A program made the position numbers and the translations under genes. Shown piece after piece: positions 18,836 to 27,791 of a stretch of 64,000 nt of DNA (positions are counted from its first letter, which is position 1; the number at the start of each line of letters is the position of its first letter). Under the pieces are notes generated by a model. That model did no database searches and was not told where the DNA came from. It was given only the letters and a program-made list of their open reading frames with translations. The DNA lies in the NCBI RefSeq assembly GCF_900142935.1, contig NZ_FSRS01000001.1:2826001-2890000 (forward strand). The letters run 5' to 3'. The DNA comes from Rhodovulum sp. ES.010 (GTDB taxonomy: Bacteria; Pseudomonadota; Alphaproteobacteria; Rhodobacterales; Rhodobacteraceae).

Positions 18836-19762
18836 ATGTTTACCGTGGCCGCGCTCTATCGCTTCACCCGGTTCGAGAACCCCGAAATCTTGCGCGCCCC
18901 TTTGCTGGAGGCCTGCACGGCCGCCGGGGTATGCGGCACACTCCTGCTTGCCCGGGAAGGGATCAACGGCACGATAGCAGGCCCGCGTGCGGGCGTCGAC
19001 GCGGTGCTTGGGCATATCCGGTGCCTGCCGGGCTGCGCCGATCTCCGCTGGACAGAGAGCGTTGCGCGGGAACGGCCCTTCGGCCGGATGAAGGTGCGCC
19101 TGAAGCGCGAGATCGTGACGATGGGGCAACCGCATGTCGGCCCGGGGGCGTCCGTTGGCCGCTATGTCGAACCGCGCGACTGGAATGCCCTGGTCCGGGC
19201 GCCCGACATCGCGCTGATCGATACGCGCAATGCCTACGAGGTCGCGATCGGCACGTTCGAGGGCGCCATCGACCCCGGCACGCAGAGCTTCCGGGATTTT
19301 CCGGCCTGGTGGGCGGCGAACCGCGAGCGCTTCCACAACCGGCGGATCGCGATGTTCTGCACCGGCGGCATACGCTGCGAGAAATCGACCAGCTTTCTGC
19401 GCGGGCAGGGCGTGGAAGAGGTCTTTCACCTCAAGGGCGGTATCCTCGGCTACCTCGACCAGGTGCCCGAGGCCGAGAGCCTGTGGCGCGGCGCCTGCTT
19501 CGTGTTCGACGGCCGGGTCTCTGTCGAACATGGGCTGCGCGAGGGGCCGCATGTCCTCTGCCATGCCTGCCGGCGTCCGCTGGCGCCTGGGGACCTGGCG
19601 CGGCCGGACTATGAGGAAGGCGTTCGGTGCCACAAATGCGCCGGGGAGTATTCGCCGCCCCGTCGCGCACGATTCCGCGAGCGGCACCGCCAGGTCCGCC
19701 TGGCCAAGGCGCGGGGCGCACGCCACCTCGGCCGGTCTGGACGGCCCGGGAAGACAGGCTAG
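18836..19762 (+). CDS. trhO: Rhodanese-domain tRNA uridine(34) hydroxylase TrhO (UPF0176)
   Basis: TrhO carries out oxygen-dependent 5-hydroxylation of U34 in a set of tRNAs. The 308-residue protein has the N-terminal acylphosphatase-like domain (ALYRFTRFENPEILRAPL, LLAREGINGTIAG) and a rhodanese domain whose active-site loop is FCTGGIRCEKST, with the Cys of CTGGIR as nucleophile. After it comes a Cys-rich segment (CHACRRPL and CHKCAG) that could bind zinc and is common in the family. The start at 18836 is the only one giving the conserved N-terminus. Divergent from pncA. Confidence 0.9.
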   Translation: MFTVAALYRFTRFENPEILRAPLLEACTAAGVCGTLLLAREGINGTIAGPRAGVDAVLGHIRCLPGCADLRWTESVARERPFGRMKVRLKREIVTMGQPHVGPGASVGRYVEPRDWNALVRAPDIALIDTRNAYEVAIGTFEGAIDPGTQSFRDFPAWWAANRERFHNRRIAMFCTGGIRCEKSTSFLRGQGVEEVFHLKGGILGYLDQVPEAESLWRGACFVFDGRVSVEHGLREGPHVLCHACRRPLAPGDLARPDYEEGVRCHKCAGEYSPPRRARFRERHRQVRLAKARGARHLGRSGRPGKTG

Positions 19763-19797
19763 AGTTACTCCACCTACAGGTTGCAGAGGCTCTGCCC

Positions 19798-20484
19798 ATG
19801 CTCCACGTCGTGACACCGTCGACCGTGTCCAACCGGTCGGCCCTCAAGATCCGCAAGGTGCCGCGCAAGCTCAGCGCTTACGGCTTCGGGGTCCTGCCGC
19901 CGGGATCGTTCGGCAGCAGTATTTACTGGCGGATGGTGATGGAGGTGTCGTTCCTGCGCTACCTGCTTGCGTTGAGCCCCTTCCCGGTATTGATCCTGAT
20001 GTTCCCCGATCTCGCGCTGCCGATCGGCCAGGCGCCGGCGCTGATGTTCCTCATGGTCTATCTGGTGGAGTCGCGGGTGCTGTCGGTGGACAACCCCGAG
20101 CGGCGGAGGCGGCTGATGCCCGAGGAAGAGGCCGAACAGGGCGCCGACATCGCCAAGGTGCGGGGGCGTGACATCCTCACGCGGATCGCTGCGAAGCGGG
20201 GGCTGAAGGCGGGCGAACTGCACATGGTTATCGAGCAGTCCGCGCTGGCGCGGATCGCGCCTCTGACCATCGTCTCGGTGCAGTCCGACATGCCGGAACC
20301 GCATGTCCTCGACCTCGACGCGGAAGAGCAGCAGCTGATCCGCGACACGCTCTTCGATGCGGAGTTCACCGAACAGCGGATGCATATTTCCAGCCTCGCT
20401 CTGGGCCGGTTCATGCACGACGTCACGTTGGAGGCCAGGAGCGTGTCGGCCCATGCCCGCCTGGAGGCGCTGGCCACGGCCTGA
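19798..20484 (+). CDS. Membrane-anchored protein of unknown function
   Basis: 228 residues. The N-terminal 40 are basic and Ser/Gly-rich. Two hydrophobic segments follow (LRYLLALSPFPVLILMF and APALMFLMVYLVE), then a soluble, charged C-terminal domain of ~130 residues containing DILTRIAAKRGLKAGELHMVIEQSALAR. No catalytic motif is visible and I do not recognise the family. It lies between trhO and the CHAD gene, all on the plus strand. Confidence 0.7.
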   Translation: MLHVVTPSTVSNRSALKIRKVPRKLSAYGFGVLPPGSFGSSIYWRMVMEVSFLRYLLALSPFPVLILMFPDLALPIGQAPALMFLMVYLVESRVLSVDNPERRRRLMPEEEAEQGADIAKVRGRDILTRIAAKRGLKAGELHMVIEQSALARIAPLTIVSVQSDMPEPHVLDLDAEEQQLIRDTLFDAEFTEQRMHISSLALGRFMHDVTLEARSVSAHARLEALATA

Positions 20485-20593
20485 GCCCGCGGGGTGCAAC
20501 GTGCCGCCCGGTGCCGGCGTTGACTCCCCGAGCCGGTGGCGGGCGTCCAGGCGTGCCCGCATGGCCCGAGACGGAAGGGAGCAGCCGCAGCGC

Positions 20594-21526
20594 ATGGCCT
20601 ATCGCATCAAGGACAGCGACGACAGCCTGCAGGACGCCGTGCGCAGGATCGCTGACGAACAGATCGCGCGGGCGCTGGGCGAGATCGACGACCCCGACCT
20701 GGCGTTCAATGCGCGGGTGCATCAGGTGCGCAAAAGGTGCAAGAAGCTGCGCGGGCTGGTGCGGCTGGTCCGCCCTGCCTTCGACGGTTACGCCGATGAG
20801 AACACCGCCTTCCGCGACGCGTCGCGGCGCATCTCGGCCGTCCGCGACGCGGATACCCTGATCGAGACCTATGACGCCGTGACCGCGCATTTCGAGGACC
20901 AGATCGATCGCCGGTCCTTCGCTTCGATCCGCGCCCGGCTGACCTGCGACGCGACCGCGCTGCGCGCGGATCCCGAAACCGCCCGGCGCCTCAAGACCGT
21001 GCGCGACGGGATGGAGGACGCGCGCGGGCGCGTCGCGGACTGGTCGCTCGACGCCGACGGATTCGACGCCATCGCGGGCGGCTTGGGCAAGACCTACAGG
21101 CAGGCCCGCAAGCGGATGGAAGAGGCGTGGCAGAGCCCGACCGGCGAGGCGCTGCACGAATGGCGCAAGCGGGTCAAATACCACTGGTACCACGCGCGGC
21201 TGCTGGGCGGGGTGGCGCCGCAGATGATGGCGCCGCACGCGGATGCGGCCGACGAGATGTCGGACCTTCTCGGCGACCACCACGACCTTGTGGTTCTGGA
21301 CGCACCGCTTCGCGGCGCGCCGGGCGATTTCGGCGAAAAGACCGATCTCGACGCTTTCCGAGGCCTGATGACGCGCCGCCGCGAGGCGTTGGCGCGCAGG
21401 GCGTTCCACCTCGGCCGTCTCCTGCTGGCCGAGCGGCAAAAGGCGCTGGTCAAGCGCTGGGGCGGCTACTGGACGGCATGGTGCAACGACGAGATGGCGC
21501 CGGAGCGGCTTCGCGTGAAGGCATGA
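20594..21526 (+). CDS. CHAD domain protein
   Basis: 310-residue protein made almost entirely of a CHAD domain, an alpha-helical bundle with conserved histidines and basic residues on its surface. Visible signatures: FNARVHQVRKRCKKLRGLVR, the second-half counterpart LHEWRKRVKYHWYHARLL, and LGDHHDLVVL. CHAD proteins bind inorganic polyphosphate and localise to polyphosphate granules. No CYTH triphosphatase domain is fused or adjacent. ATG 20594 gives the expected MAYRIKDSDDSLQDAVRRI start. The frame is open further upstream, but it overlaps the preceding gene there. Confidence 0.85.
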   Translation: MAYRIKDSDDSLQDAVRRIADEQIARALGEIDDPDLAFNARVHQVRKRCKKLRGLVRLVRPAFDGYADENTAFRDASRRISAVRDADTLIETYDAVTAHFEDQIDRRSFASIRARLTCDATALRADPETARRLKTVRDGMEDARGRVADWSLDADGFDAIAGGLGKTYRQARKRMEEAWQSPTGEALHEWRKRVKYHWYHARLLGGVAPQMMAPHADAADEMSDLLGDHHDLVVLDAPLRGAPGDFGEKTDLDAFRGLMTRRREALARRAFHLGRLLLAERQKALVKRWGGYWTAWCNDEMAPERLRVKA

Positions 21527-21569
21527 GCGCCGCGCCCGGTTGCGGCACCCGGGCGCGGCGTCACCGCTC

Positions 21570-22241
21570 TCAGTCCGTCGGCATGATGTGGATCTCGCGC
21601 AGTTCGGCGCGGTGGTTCTGGCTGAGCGCGTACACCACCGCGTCGGCCACGTCCTCTGGCTTGAGCTTGTCGGGTTTGGGTTCGTCGAAGAAGGGCGTGT
21701 CGACCATGCCGGGTGAAATCAGCGTGCAGCGCCCGCCCCATTCGCGCATCTCTTCCGACATGTTGCCGGCATAGCCGTGCACGAACCACTTGGTCGCGCC
21801 GTAGATCGAGCCCTTGATGTGCCGCCGCCCGGCGGCCGAGCCGGTCAGCACCAGGTGCCCGCGCGTCTTGCGCAGTTCCGGCAGCGCGGCCCGGGCGGTG
21901 TAAAGCACGCCCATGACGTTGAGGTCGACCAAGGCGCGCCATTCGTCGGGGTCGCCGGTCTCGGTGCCCGGCGTGTCGAGGCCGCGCCCGGCATTGGCGA
22001 AGGCGGCGTCCAGCGCCCCGAACCTGTCGACCGTGCGGGCCACCGCCGCTTCCTGGGCCGAAAGGTCGGTGGCATCGCCCTGGATCGTGAGCGCGGCGGC
22101 GCCCAGCTCCTTTTCCAGCGCTTCCAGCTTGTCGGCGGATCGTGCCATCAGCGCGACGTTCCAGCCGCTCGCGACCGCCGCGCGCGCCGTGGCCGCCCCG
22201 ATGCCGCTGGATGCGCCCGTGATCAAAAGCGTTTTCGCCAT
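21570..22241 (-). CDS. Short-chain dehydrogenase/reductase
   Basis: NAD(P)-dependent oxidoreductase of the classical SDR family, 223 aa, slightly short. The cofactor motif is TGASSGIG near the N-terminus, NAG follows in FANAGRG, and the catalytic residues are Ser in LTGSAAGRR and YxxxK in YGATK. The pattern resembles the YdfG/serine 3-dehydrogenase-like subgroup, but the substrate cannot be assigned. Convergent with the CHAD gene; its start is 82 bases from the end of the VWA gene. Confidence 0.85.
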   Translation of the reverse strand: MAKTLLITGASSGIGAATARAAVASGWNVALMARSADKLEALEKELGAAALTIQGDATDLSAQEAAVARTVDRFGALDAAFANAGRGLDTPGTETGDPDEWRALVDLNVMGVLYTARAALPELRKTRGHLVLTGSAAGRRHIKGSIYGATKWFVHGYAGNMSEEMREWGGRCTLISPGMVDTPFFDEPKPDKLKPEDVADAVVYALSQNHRAELREIHIMPTD

Positions 22242-22323
22242 TCCTGCCTCCTGTTGCTTCGTTCCGGTTATCTGCCTGTGTCTCCGAACGTTCGGGGCTC
22301 GGGTGCGTTGCGTCCCTGCCTAC

Positions 22324-23685
22324 CTACCGCGCGAGGCTAAGCACCCGCCCGAAGGGCGCGCCATGGGCGGGCGGGTCGCCGGGCACGGCCCAGATCACGG
22401 GCAGGCCCGGCGGTGGCGGCGGGCCGAACGGGCCTTCGAGATCGGTCAGGAGCACGACCGCAGAGGGGTCGAGTGCCAGCGCCGCCCCCATCACCTCGAT
22501 GAAGGAGGTGCCCCCCTCGCGGCTGAACAGGATGTCGCTGATTCGCTTCTCCCAGGACGCGCCGCCCATCACGGCATGACTGCGCACCGCCTGGTCGAAG
22601 ACCAGCACATGGGTTTCGGCGCCGGTGCGCTTGGCAATGGCGGCCAGTTCGGCTGCGAACTTTGCCAGAAGCGGCCCGTCGACGGAGGCCGAGCTGTCAA
22701 CGCACACCGCGATCCGGGGGATCTCGCGGTCGCGCAGCATGCCGGGCTCGAAGGCGGGGGCCGGCGCGTTGCGCTGGCGCGCATCGGCATCGCGGGCGAG
22801 CCAGCGCCGCGCGGGCCGCGTGCCCAGCGGCCGAGGGTCCAGCATCACCGCGCGGGTCACCAACCCGCGCAGCACCAGTTCCCAGGGCGTATGTACCTCC
22901 GGCAGGTCGGCCAGCCGGTGCCCGAGCGTCCCGATGCCGTAGCCCGCAAGCCGGCCGGCCTCCATCGCGCGGGCGACGCGCTGGCGCCACTCGGCATCCT
23001 CTTCGCGTCCGGCACCGTCGTCGGTCTCGTCGCGGCCGGTTTCCAGGTCGGGCGCGAAACCCTGCTGCTCGGCATAGGCGCGGGCGGCCTCGGCCAGCGC
23101 CCCGCCGGGCCGGGGCCTGTCGCCACCCTCGCTGCCCTTTCCCTCACCCTCGCCCTTGCCGCCGCCGCCGGCCGCCCCCTTGTCGCCGGGACGGCCCTTG
23201 CGCGGGGGGGCGTCCTGCAACAGCTGGATATAGAGCCGCTCGGCATCGTAGGTTGTTACCGCCTCTTCGCCGCCCATCTGCTCGCGCGTGGTCGCCTTGA
23301 GCAGGCCGGTCAGCCGCACCGCAGGCCGGGGCAGGATGAAGCCGGTGAGCATCAGCGTCTCGTTCACGATGGCGTCGGTGGCGAGGTTGAACAGATCCTC
23401 GTCGTAGCGGTCGCCGAAGCGGACATACATCGCGTGCGAGCGCGGCGCGTGGCGGAAGGCGATATGCAGGATATGATGCGCTGCCAGCCCGATCTGCTCG
23501 GGCAGGCTCAGCCCCTCGAAGCCGGGCCCGTAATAGATCGCCTGCCCGTCGGTCCAGGCGGCGTCGTCGCGCCGGTCGCTGTCGGCATGGCTGCACCACA
23601 GCGCCAGCGCGGCGAAGGCGGGGTCCTGTTCGGCCAGCTTTTGCAATGCCCGTGTCGCGCGGGCCGAATGGCGCTGCGGGATCAC
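22324..23685 (-). CDS. VWA-like metallopeptidase-fold protein (DUF2201 type), partner of MoxR ATPase
   Basis: 453 residues in two modules. The N-terminal half has a zincin-like helix AAHHILHIAFRHAPRS (putative HxxxH metal site). A Gly/Glu/Lys-rich low-complexity linker follows. The C-terminal half is a von Willebrand A-like domain with the metal-site start AVCVDSSASVDG (DxSxS) and VVLLTDLEGPFG. The start codon overlaps the stop of the MoxR-type ATPase gene by 4 bases. MoxR/VWA pairs act as chaperone-like assembly or metal-insertion machines; the client here is unknown. Confidence 0.85.
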   Translation of the reverse strand: MIPQRHSARATRALQKLAEQDPAFAALALWCSHADSDRRDDAAWTDGQAIYYGPGFEGLSLPEQIGLAAHHILHIAFRHAPRSHAMYVRFGDRYDEDLFNLATDAIVNETLMLTGFILPRPAVRLTGLLKATTREQMGGEEAVTTYDAERLYIQLLQDAPPRKGRPGDKGAAGGGGKGEGEGKGSEGGDRPRPGGALAEAARAYAEQQGFAPDLETGRDETDDGAGREEDAEWRQRVARAMEAGRLAGYGIGTLGHRLADLPEVHTPWELVLRGLVTRAVMLDPRPLGTRPARRWLARDADARQRNAPAPAFEPGMLRDREIPRIAVCVDSSASVDGPLLAKFAAELAAIAKRTGAETHVLVFDQAVRSHAVMGGASWEKRISDILFSREGGTSFIEVMGAALALDPSAVVLLTDLEGPFGPPPPPGLPVIWAVPGDPPAHGAPFGRVLSLAR

Positions 23686-24800
23686 GCGAGCCCCGCTTCC
23701 TTCCGCTCTTCGCGATAGGCGCGGTAGGCGTCATGACCGAGGAAGCGTTCGCCGAGCCCGAGGTCCAGACCCTTCCGGATCAGCCCCTCGAACCCGTAGG
23801 TCGTGAGTTCGCCCAGCGGCATGCGCTTGAACTCGTCCTCCTCGCGCAGCCGCGCAAGCTGGCGGATATCGGCCATGGTGTCGATCACGGCGGTCACGTT
23901 GCGCGACTCCAGCACCCCGATGAGGCCGTAGATCAAGGCGTTCAACCCGTGCATCGAGGCGGGATAGAGAGCGATCCGCTGTTTCCGGTCGGCCTCCAGC
24001 ATGTCCTGAACCTGCACCGTCGCGGCGATGTCGTCGGCGATCATCGCGAACTCGGCGGCGACCGCCTCGCCCACGGTGCCCGCGACCAGCACGTTGCGCG
24101 TGCGCCGCTCGGGCACGGCCTTAAGGATATCGCTGACGCGTTCCCAACTGCGCGGCGTGGTGGCGATCAACTGGCCCTCGGCCACGGTGCGTTCGGTCGT
24201 GTCGAGCAGGTCGGGGCGGGTCTTGATGAAGGCGACAACGGTAGCATGCAGCCCCTTCGGCACCGCGTAATTGTCCAGCCAGTCGGCGGCCGCGGCCTGC
24301 ACGTGCAGGTGGATCAGCCGGTCGGACAGCGCGGTGTTCATCTGATAGGCGATGGCGCCGTCCTCCACCGTGTTGCCCGCGGCGATCACGAAGACATTGT
24401 CGGGCAGCCGGTGCCGGCCCACGCGGCGTTCCTGCAACAGGCCATAGACCGTGGGCTGCAGCATCGGCGAGGCGGCGGTCAGCTCGTCGAGGAACAGGAT
24501 CGAAGGGTGGGCGGGGTCGTCCGGCAGGTCCTCGGGCCGGTACCACTTGGTCTTCTGGGTCTCGTGATCGTAGTAGGGCAGGCCGCGCAGGTCCTGCGGC
24601 TCGATCGTGGTCAGGCGAAGGTCGAACAGCCGCGCGCCGATCTCGTCGGCCAGTTGCTCGACCACCTGGGTCTTACCCACGCCCGGCCGCCCGTGCATCA
24701 TGTAGGAGGCGAGCATGTGCCCGCCCCTCTGCGCCTCCCAGCCGGCGCGCAGCACGTCCAGCGCCTCGCCCGCCGACACGATCATCGCGTTCACGCTCAT
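23682..24800 (-). CDS. MoxR-type AAA+ ATPase
   Basis: 372-residue AAA+ protein. Walker A is GRPGVGKT, Walker B ILFLDEL, and sensor 1 lies in FVIAAGNTVEDGA. Its C-terminal helical lid contains the region around RSWERVSDILKAVPERR. GGAGGCGGG directly precedes the ATG at 24800, which is preferred over an in-frame ATG 20 codons upstream. It is the promoter-proximal gene of a two-gene operon with the VWA-like protein. Confidence 0.88.
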   Translation of the reverse strand: MSVNAMIVSAGEALDVLRAGWEAQRGGHMLASYMMHGRPGVGKTQVVEQLADEIGARLFDLRLTTIEPQDLRGLPYYDHETQKTKWYRPEDLPDDPAHPSILFLDELTAASPMLQPTVYGLLQERRVGRHRLPDNVFVIAAGNTVEDGAIAYQMNTALSDRLIHLHVQAAAADWLDNYAVPKGLHATVVAFIKTRPDLLDTTERTVAEGQLIATTPRSWERVSDILKAVPERRTRNVLVAGTVGEAVAAEFAMIADDIAATVQVQDMLEADRKQRIALYPASMHGLNALIYGLIGVLESRNVTAVIDTMADIRQLARLREEDEFKRMPLGELTTYGFEGLIRKGLDLGLGERFLGHDAYRAYREERKEAGLA

Positions 24801-24971
24801 CCCGCCTCCATCGTTTCGCGACCTTTCCCCGCCACTTAGTGCGCGTTGCGGCCGGATCACATGGGCAATTCAAGGCATGGTCGTTGCGGCGACCGCTTCT
24901 GTGCCTATGTCACAGCGCAAGCCCGCTTGGCGCGCTAGGGTCGCGCCGAAGACTCCCCCGAAGGATATAAG

Positions 24972-26294
24972 ATGCCCGAGCAGAAACCCGATTCCCGTGC
25001 CCTTGCCGTTCCCAGCGGCCGGTTCAGCCGCATGGCCCGCTTCGGCGCGCTGACCTCCAACATCGCGGGCAACATGGCGCTGCACGGCGCCCGACAGGTG
25101 GCGCAGGGCAAGCGGCCGCAGGCCCGCGACCTGCTGCTGACGCCCGCCAATGCGCGTAAGGTGGCCGATCAGCTTGCGCATATGCGCGGCGCGGCGATGA
25201 AGGTCGGCCAACTCGTCTCGATGGACGCGGGCGATATGCTGCCGCCGGAACTGGCCGATATCATGGCGCGGCTCCGGGCGGATGCGCATTACATGCCGGG
25301 CGGCCAGTTGAAACAGGTGCTGAATGCTAACTGGGGCGAGGGCTGGCAGAAGCGCTTCGCGCGGTTCATCGTCCGTCCCATCGCCGCCGCTTCGATCGGG
25401 CAGGTCCACCGCGCGCAGGCCAAGGACGGCCGCGACCTGGCGATCAAAGTGCAGTATCCCGGCGTGCGCCGTTCCATCGACAGCGACGTGGACAACGTGG
25501 CCTCGCTGATGCGCTTTTCCGGCTTGATGCCAAAGGAACTGGACATCGCGCCGATGCTCGACGAAGCCAAGCGCCAGCTTCACGAGGAGGCCGATTACGA
25601 GCGCGAAGGCCGATACATGCGTCGCTTCGCAGACCTGCTTGCGGAAGCGCCGGATTTCGTGGTGCCCGAGTTGCAGGTCGACCTGACCACGCGCGACGTT
25701 CTGGCCATGACCTATCTCGATGGCCAGCCCATCGAGAGCCTCGGGGATGCGCCGCAGGAAGAGCGCGACCGGGTGATGGAACTTCTGATCGGCCTGTTGT
25801 TCCGCGAGCTTTTCGAGTTCCGGCTGATGCAGACCGATCCGAACTTTGCCAACTACCGCTACCAGCCCGAGACCGGTCGCGTGATCCTGCTCGATTTTGG
25901 CGCCTCCCGCGAGTTCGATCCGGAGATGGCCGACCAGTTTCGTGCGCTGATGCGGGCCGGGCTGTCGGGCGACCGCGACGCGGTGCGCCGGGCGATTCTC
26001 GATATCGGCTTCTTCGCCGAGGACACGGCCGCGCATCATCAGCAGACGATGCTCGACATGTTCGAGATGTCGATGGAGCCGCTGCGTCGGCCGGGTGCCT
26101 TCGACTTCGCCGAGAACGACCTTGCGATTCGGATGCGCGATGCCGGCATGGAGCTCGGGGCCGACCGCGATTTCTGGCACATCCCGCCGATGGACACGCT
26201 GTTCATGCAGCGCAAGTTCGGCGGCGTTTACCTTCTGGCAAGCCGGCTCAAGGCACGGGTGGACCTGCGCGCGATCATCGAGCGCTACCTTTGA
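24972..26294 (+). CDS. ABC1/ADCK/UbiB-family atypical kinase
   Basis: 440 residues with the UbiB-family hallmarks: the KxGQ motif MKVGQLVSMDAGDMLP, the Ala-rich loop IAAASIGQVHRAQ that replaces the usual glycine loop, the Lys in DLAIKVQYPGVRRSID, the catalytic region FRLMQTDPNFANY and the metal site ILLDFGAS. Family members support ubiquinone biosynthesis or lipid homeostasis by ATPase/kinase activity. No C-terminal membrane anchor like that of UbiB is visible and no ubi gene is nearby, so this is a paralogue of unknown role. Confidence 0.85.
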   Translation: MPEQKPDSRALAVPSGRFSRMARFGALTSNIAGNMALHGARQVAQGKRPQARDLLLTPANARKVADQLAHMRGAAMKVGQLVSMDAGDMLPPELADIMARLRADAHYMPGGQLKQVLNANWGEGWQKRFARFIVRPIAAASIGQVHRAQAKDGRDLAIKVQYPGVRRSIDSDVDNVASLMRFSGLMPKELDIAPMLDEAKRQLHEEADYEREGRYMRRFADLLAEAPDFVVPELQVDLTTRDVLAMTYLDGQPIESLGDAPQEERDRVMELLIGLLFRELFEFRLMQTDPNFANYRYQPETGRVILLDFGASREFDPEMADQFRALMRAGLSGDRDAVRRAILDIGFFAEDTAAHHQQTMLDMFEMSMEPLRRPGAFDFAENDLAIRMRDAGMELGADRDFWHIPPMDTLFMQRKFGGVYLLASRLKARVDLRAIIERYL

Positions 26295-26367
26295 GGCCGG
26301 TCCGCCGGGGCATGCCGGATTGACCCTTGCCAAAGCGCGCCGCGCGGGGTAATCCGCGCGGCACGGT

Positions 26368-26444
26368 CGGAGTGTAGCTCAGCCTGGTAGAGCACTGTCT
26401 TCGGGAGGCAGGGGCCGGAGGTTCGAATCCTCTCACTCCGACCA
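26368..26444 (+). tRNA. tRNA-Pro (anticodon CGG)
   Basis: Full cloverleaf: acceptor CGGAGTG/CACTCCG, D arm GCTC...GAGC, anticodon stem CTGTC/GGCAG with one G-T pair and loop TTCGGGA, T arm GGAGG TTCGAAT CCTCT with one G-T pair, discriminator A and an encoded CCA. The anticodon CGG with G37 identifies proline. It marks the left edge of the accessory island. Confidence 0.95.
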
Positions 26445-26669
26445 ATAGAATAAAGGCTTCCAACCTTCGTTCGCGGTTTTCGATGCCCTGCGTTTCTGGG
26501 GCAGTCCCCGGATATGACATTTACTCAATCGAAACTGGGACGATTGGTCGGTCCTTATGGGATGCGCAGAATCGGCGGCTAAGGATATCGAGTCGCCGCG
26601 CCCGTCGGGGCGACGTCTGCGGGCCGGGGCATTGCCCCCCATGTTCGCAGTTCCTGATCATCCCGCCAT

Positions 26670-27035
26670 GCCCAGTCCCTCGAGCCGTCTGGCGGGATCG
26701 AGCACGCGCATCGGGGTGTCATCGGAATACCCCAGATCGTCCTGTGCGGAATGTCGGCATGTTTGTTCGCCCTGACGTAGGCGATGCATCGGTCCTCGAG
26801 CCAACCATTCATCTCGGCAAACGATTTGAGCTTCGGGCGGGGCACGAAGAACCGGCGCCGGAGAACCCCCACCTGGTTCTCGACCTGCCCCTTTTCCCAG
26901 CCCGACGCCGGTGTGCAGGCGACTGGTCCACCAGATAGTGCCCGCACATCTGTTCGAGCCGGCGATTGTAGGCGCGATCCTTGCCGACAAAGATCGTGTC
27001 CACCCGCAGGGGCGCACTCCAGAAGAGACTTAACT
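26670..27035 (-). mobile_element. IS21-family istA transposase remnant, frameshifted
   Basis: On the minus strand two frames carry adjacent parts of IstA. One reads VDTIFVGKDRAYNRRLEQMC then GHYLVD. The other reads PVACTPASGWEKGQVENQVG, then RRRFFVPRPKLKSFAEMNGW and so on. They join near 26925, so there is a frameshift, and the N-terminus and istB are missing. Sequence after HADIPHRTIWG loses similarity, giving another break near 26690. This is a dead fragment about 225 bases from tRNA-Pro. The rest of the interval from 26445 to 27092 shows nothing recognisable. Confidence 0.8.
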
Positions 27036-27092
27036 TCTGAACGAGGACAATCCGGGGAGCAGGCCAATCAGGGGAAGTGGGTCTGTGACGAG

Positions 27093-27671
27093 TTAAAGAT
27101 AAGGAGGCGTGCAGGCGGAGACCACTATGGCAACTCGATCCGAAATATTGCGAAAGCGGTGCGGCTCGTGAGAATGAAACAAATAAGCATCCCCAGCCTT
27201 CAAGACCTTTGTGTGGTTCCCGACTGTTACCTCTAGTTCTCCAGACACAACGACACCGCCTTCGCTGGCCGGATGGGAAAGCATATCAGCGCCGGTATCC
27301 GCCCCCGGCTCGTAGGTCTCGTGCAATATCTGCAAACCAAAGTCCCTCGCATTGCCTACCTGTCTGAGAGTCAATCGTCCGATCGTGTCGACCCTGTCCG
27401 AGTAGATCCGTGACGTCAGGTCCTTAAGCTGGTCCGGCGTAAAGAACACATCGTCAGCCAGATTCGCCTCTGGCTCAAAAAACTCTGACATCCCGATGCC
27501 TAATCCGCCCAAGATTCTGCGCAGAGTGGCCACTGACGGGCTACTCTTATTCGTCTCGACCATCGATATCTGACCGTGAGGAACCCCGGCAGCCTCCGCA
27601 AGCTGTCTTTGGGATAATCCCTGTTTTGCTCGAAGTTCTCGCAGCCTTGCGCCCACGTCAAAATCGTTCAT
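27093..27671 (-). CDS. XRE-family regulator with C-terminal cupin domain (PuuR-like)
   Basis: 192 residues. An N-terminal helix-turn-helix (GARLRELRAKQGLSQRQLAEAAGVPHGQISMVE) is followed by a small cupin sensor domain (HPASEGGVVVSGELEVTVG, HSHEPHRFRNIS). The architecture and many residues follow PuuR, the E. coli repressor of putrescine/GABA catabolism. GGAAGG lies about 8 bases before ATG 27671; a GTG five codons upstream is less likely. It is divergent from the aminotransferase gene with a 120-base gap holding a promoter and a palindrome, so it probably represses the cassette and senses an amine or omega-amino acid. Confidence 0.88.
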   Translation of the reverse strand: MNDFDVGARLRELRAKQGLSQRQLAEAAGVPHGQISMVETNKSSPSVATLRRILGGLGIGMSEFFEPEANLADDVFFTPDQLKDLTSRIYSDRVDTIGRLTLRQVGNARDFGLQILHETYEPGADTGADMLSHPASEGGVVVSGELEVTVGNHTKVLKAGDAYLFHSHEPHRFRNISDRVAIVVSACTPPYL

Positions 27672-27733
27672 CGCTCTGCCTTCCACTACATCGGGCTATC
27701 GAATTTAGACCGAGCCGTCCTGGAAAAAAAGAT

Positions 27734-27762
27734 TTGCGTAGCTCAAGATACAGAGCTAAAGT
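27734..27762 (+). promoter_or_regulatory. Candidate promoter with operator palindrome for the aminotransferase operon
   Basis: TTGCGT (27734-27739), 17 bases, TAAAGT (27757-27762) fits a sigma-70 promoter moderately well. Over the spacer lies the inverted repeat TAGCTC-N8-GAGCTA (27739-27758), a good size for an XRE dimer. A repressor bound there would block RNA polymerase. This is a prediction from position and symmetry only. Confidence 0.45.
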
Positions 27763-27791
27763 GCTTGAAATATTGCGCACCAGAGGACACC

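Noticed and set aside
26420..26444. Second copy of the tRNA-Pro 3' end as a right attachment site
   Set aside because: I looked near the IS66/IS630 end and the start of the hydrolase cassette and found no matching stretch.
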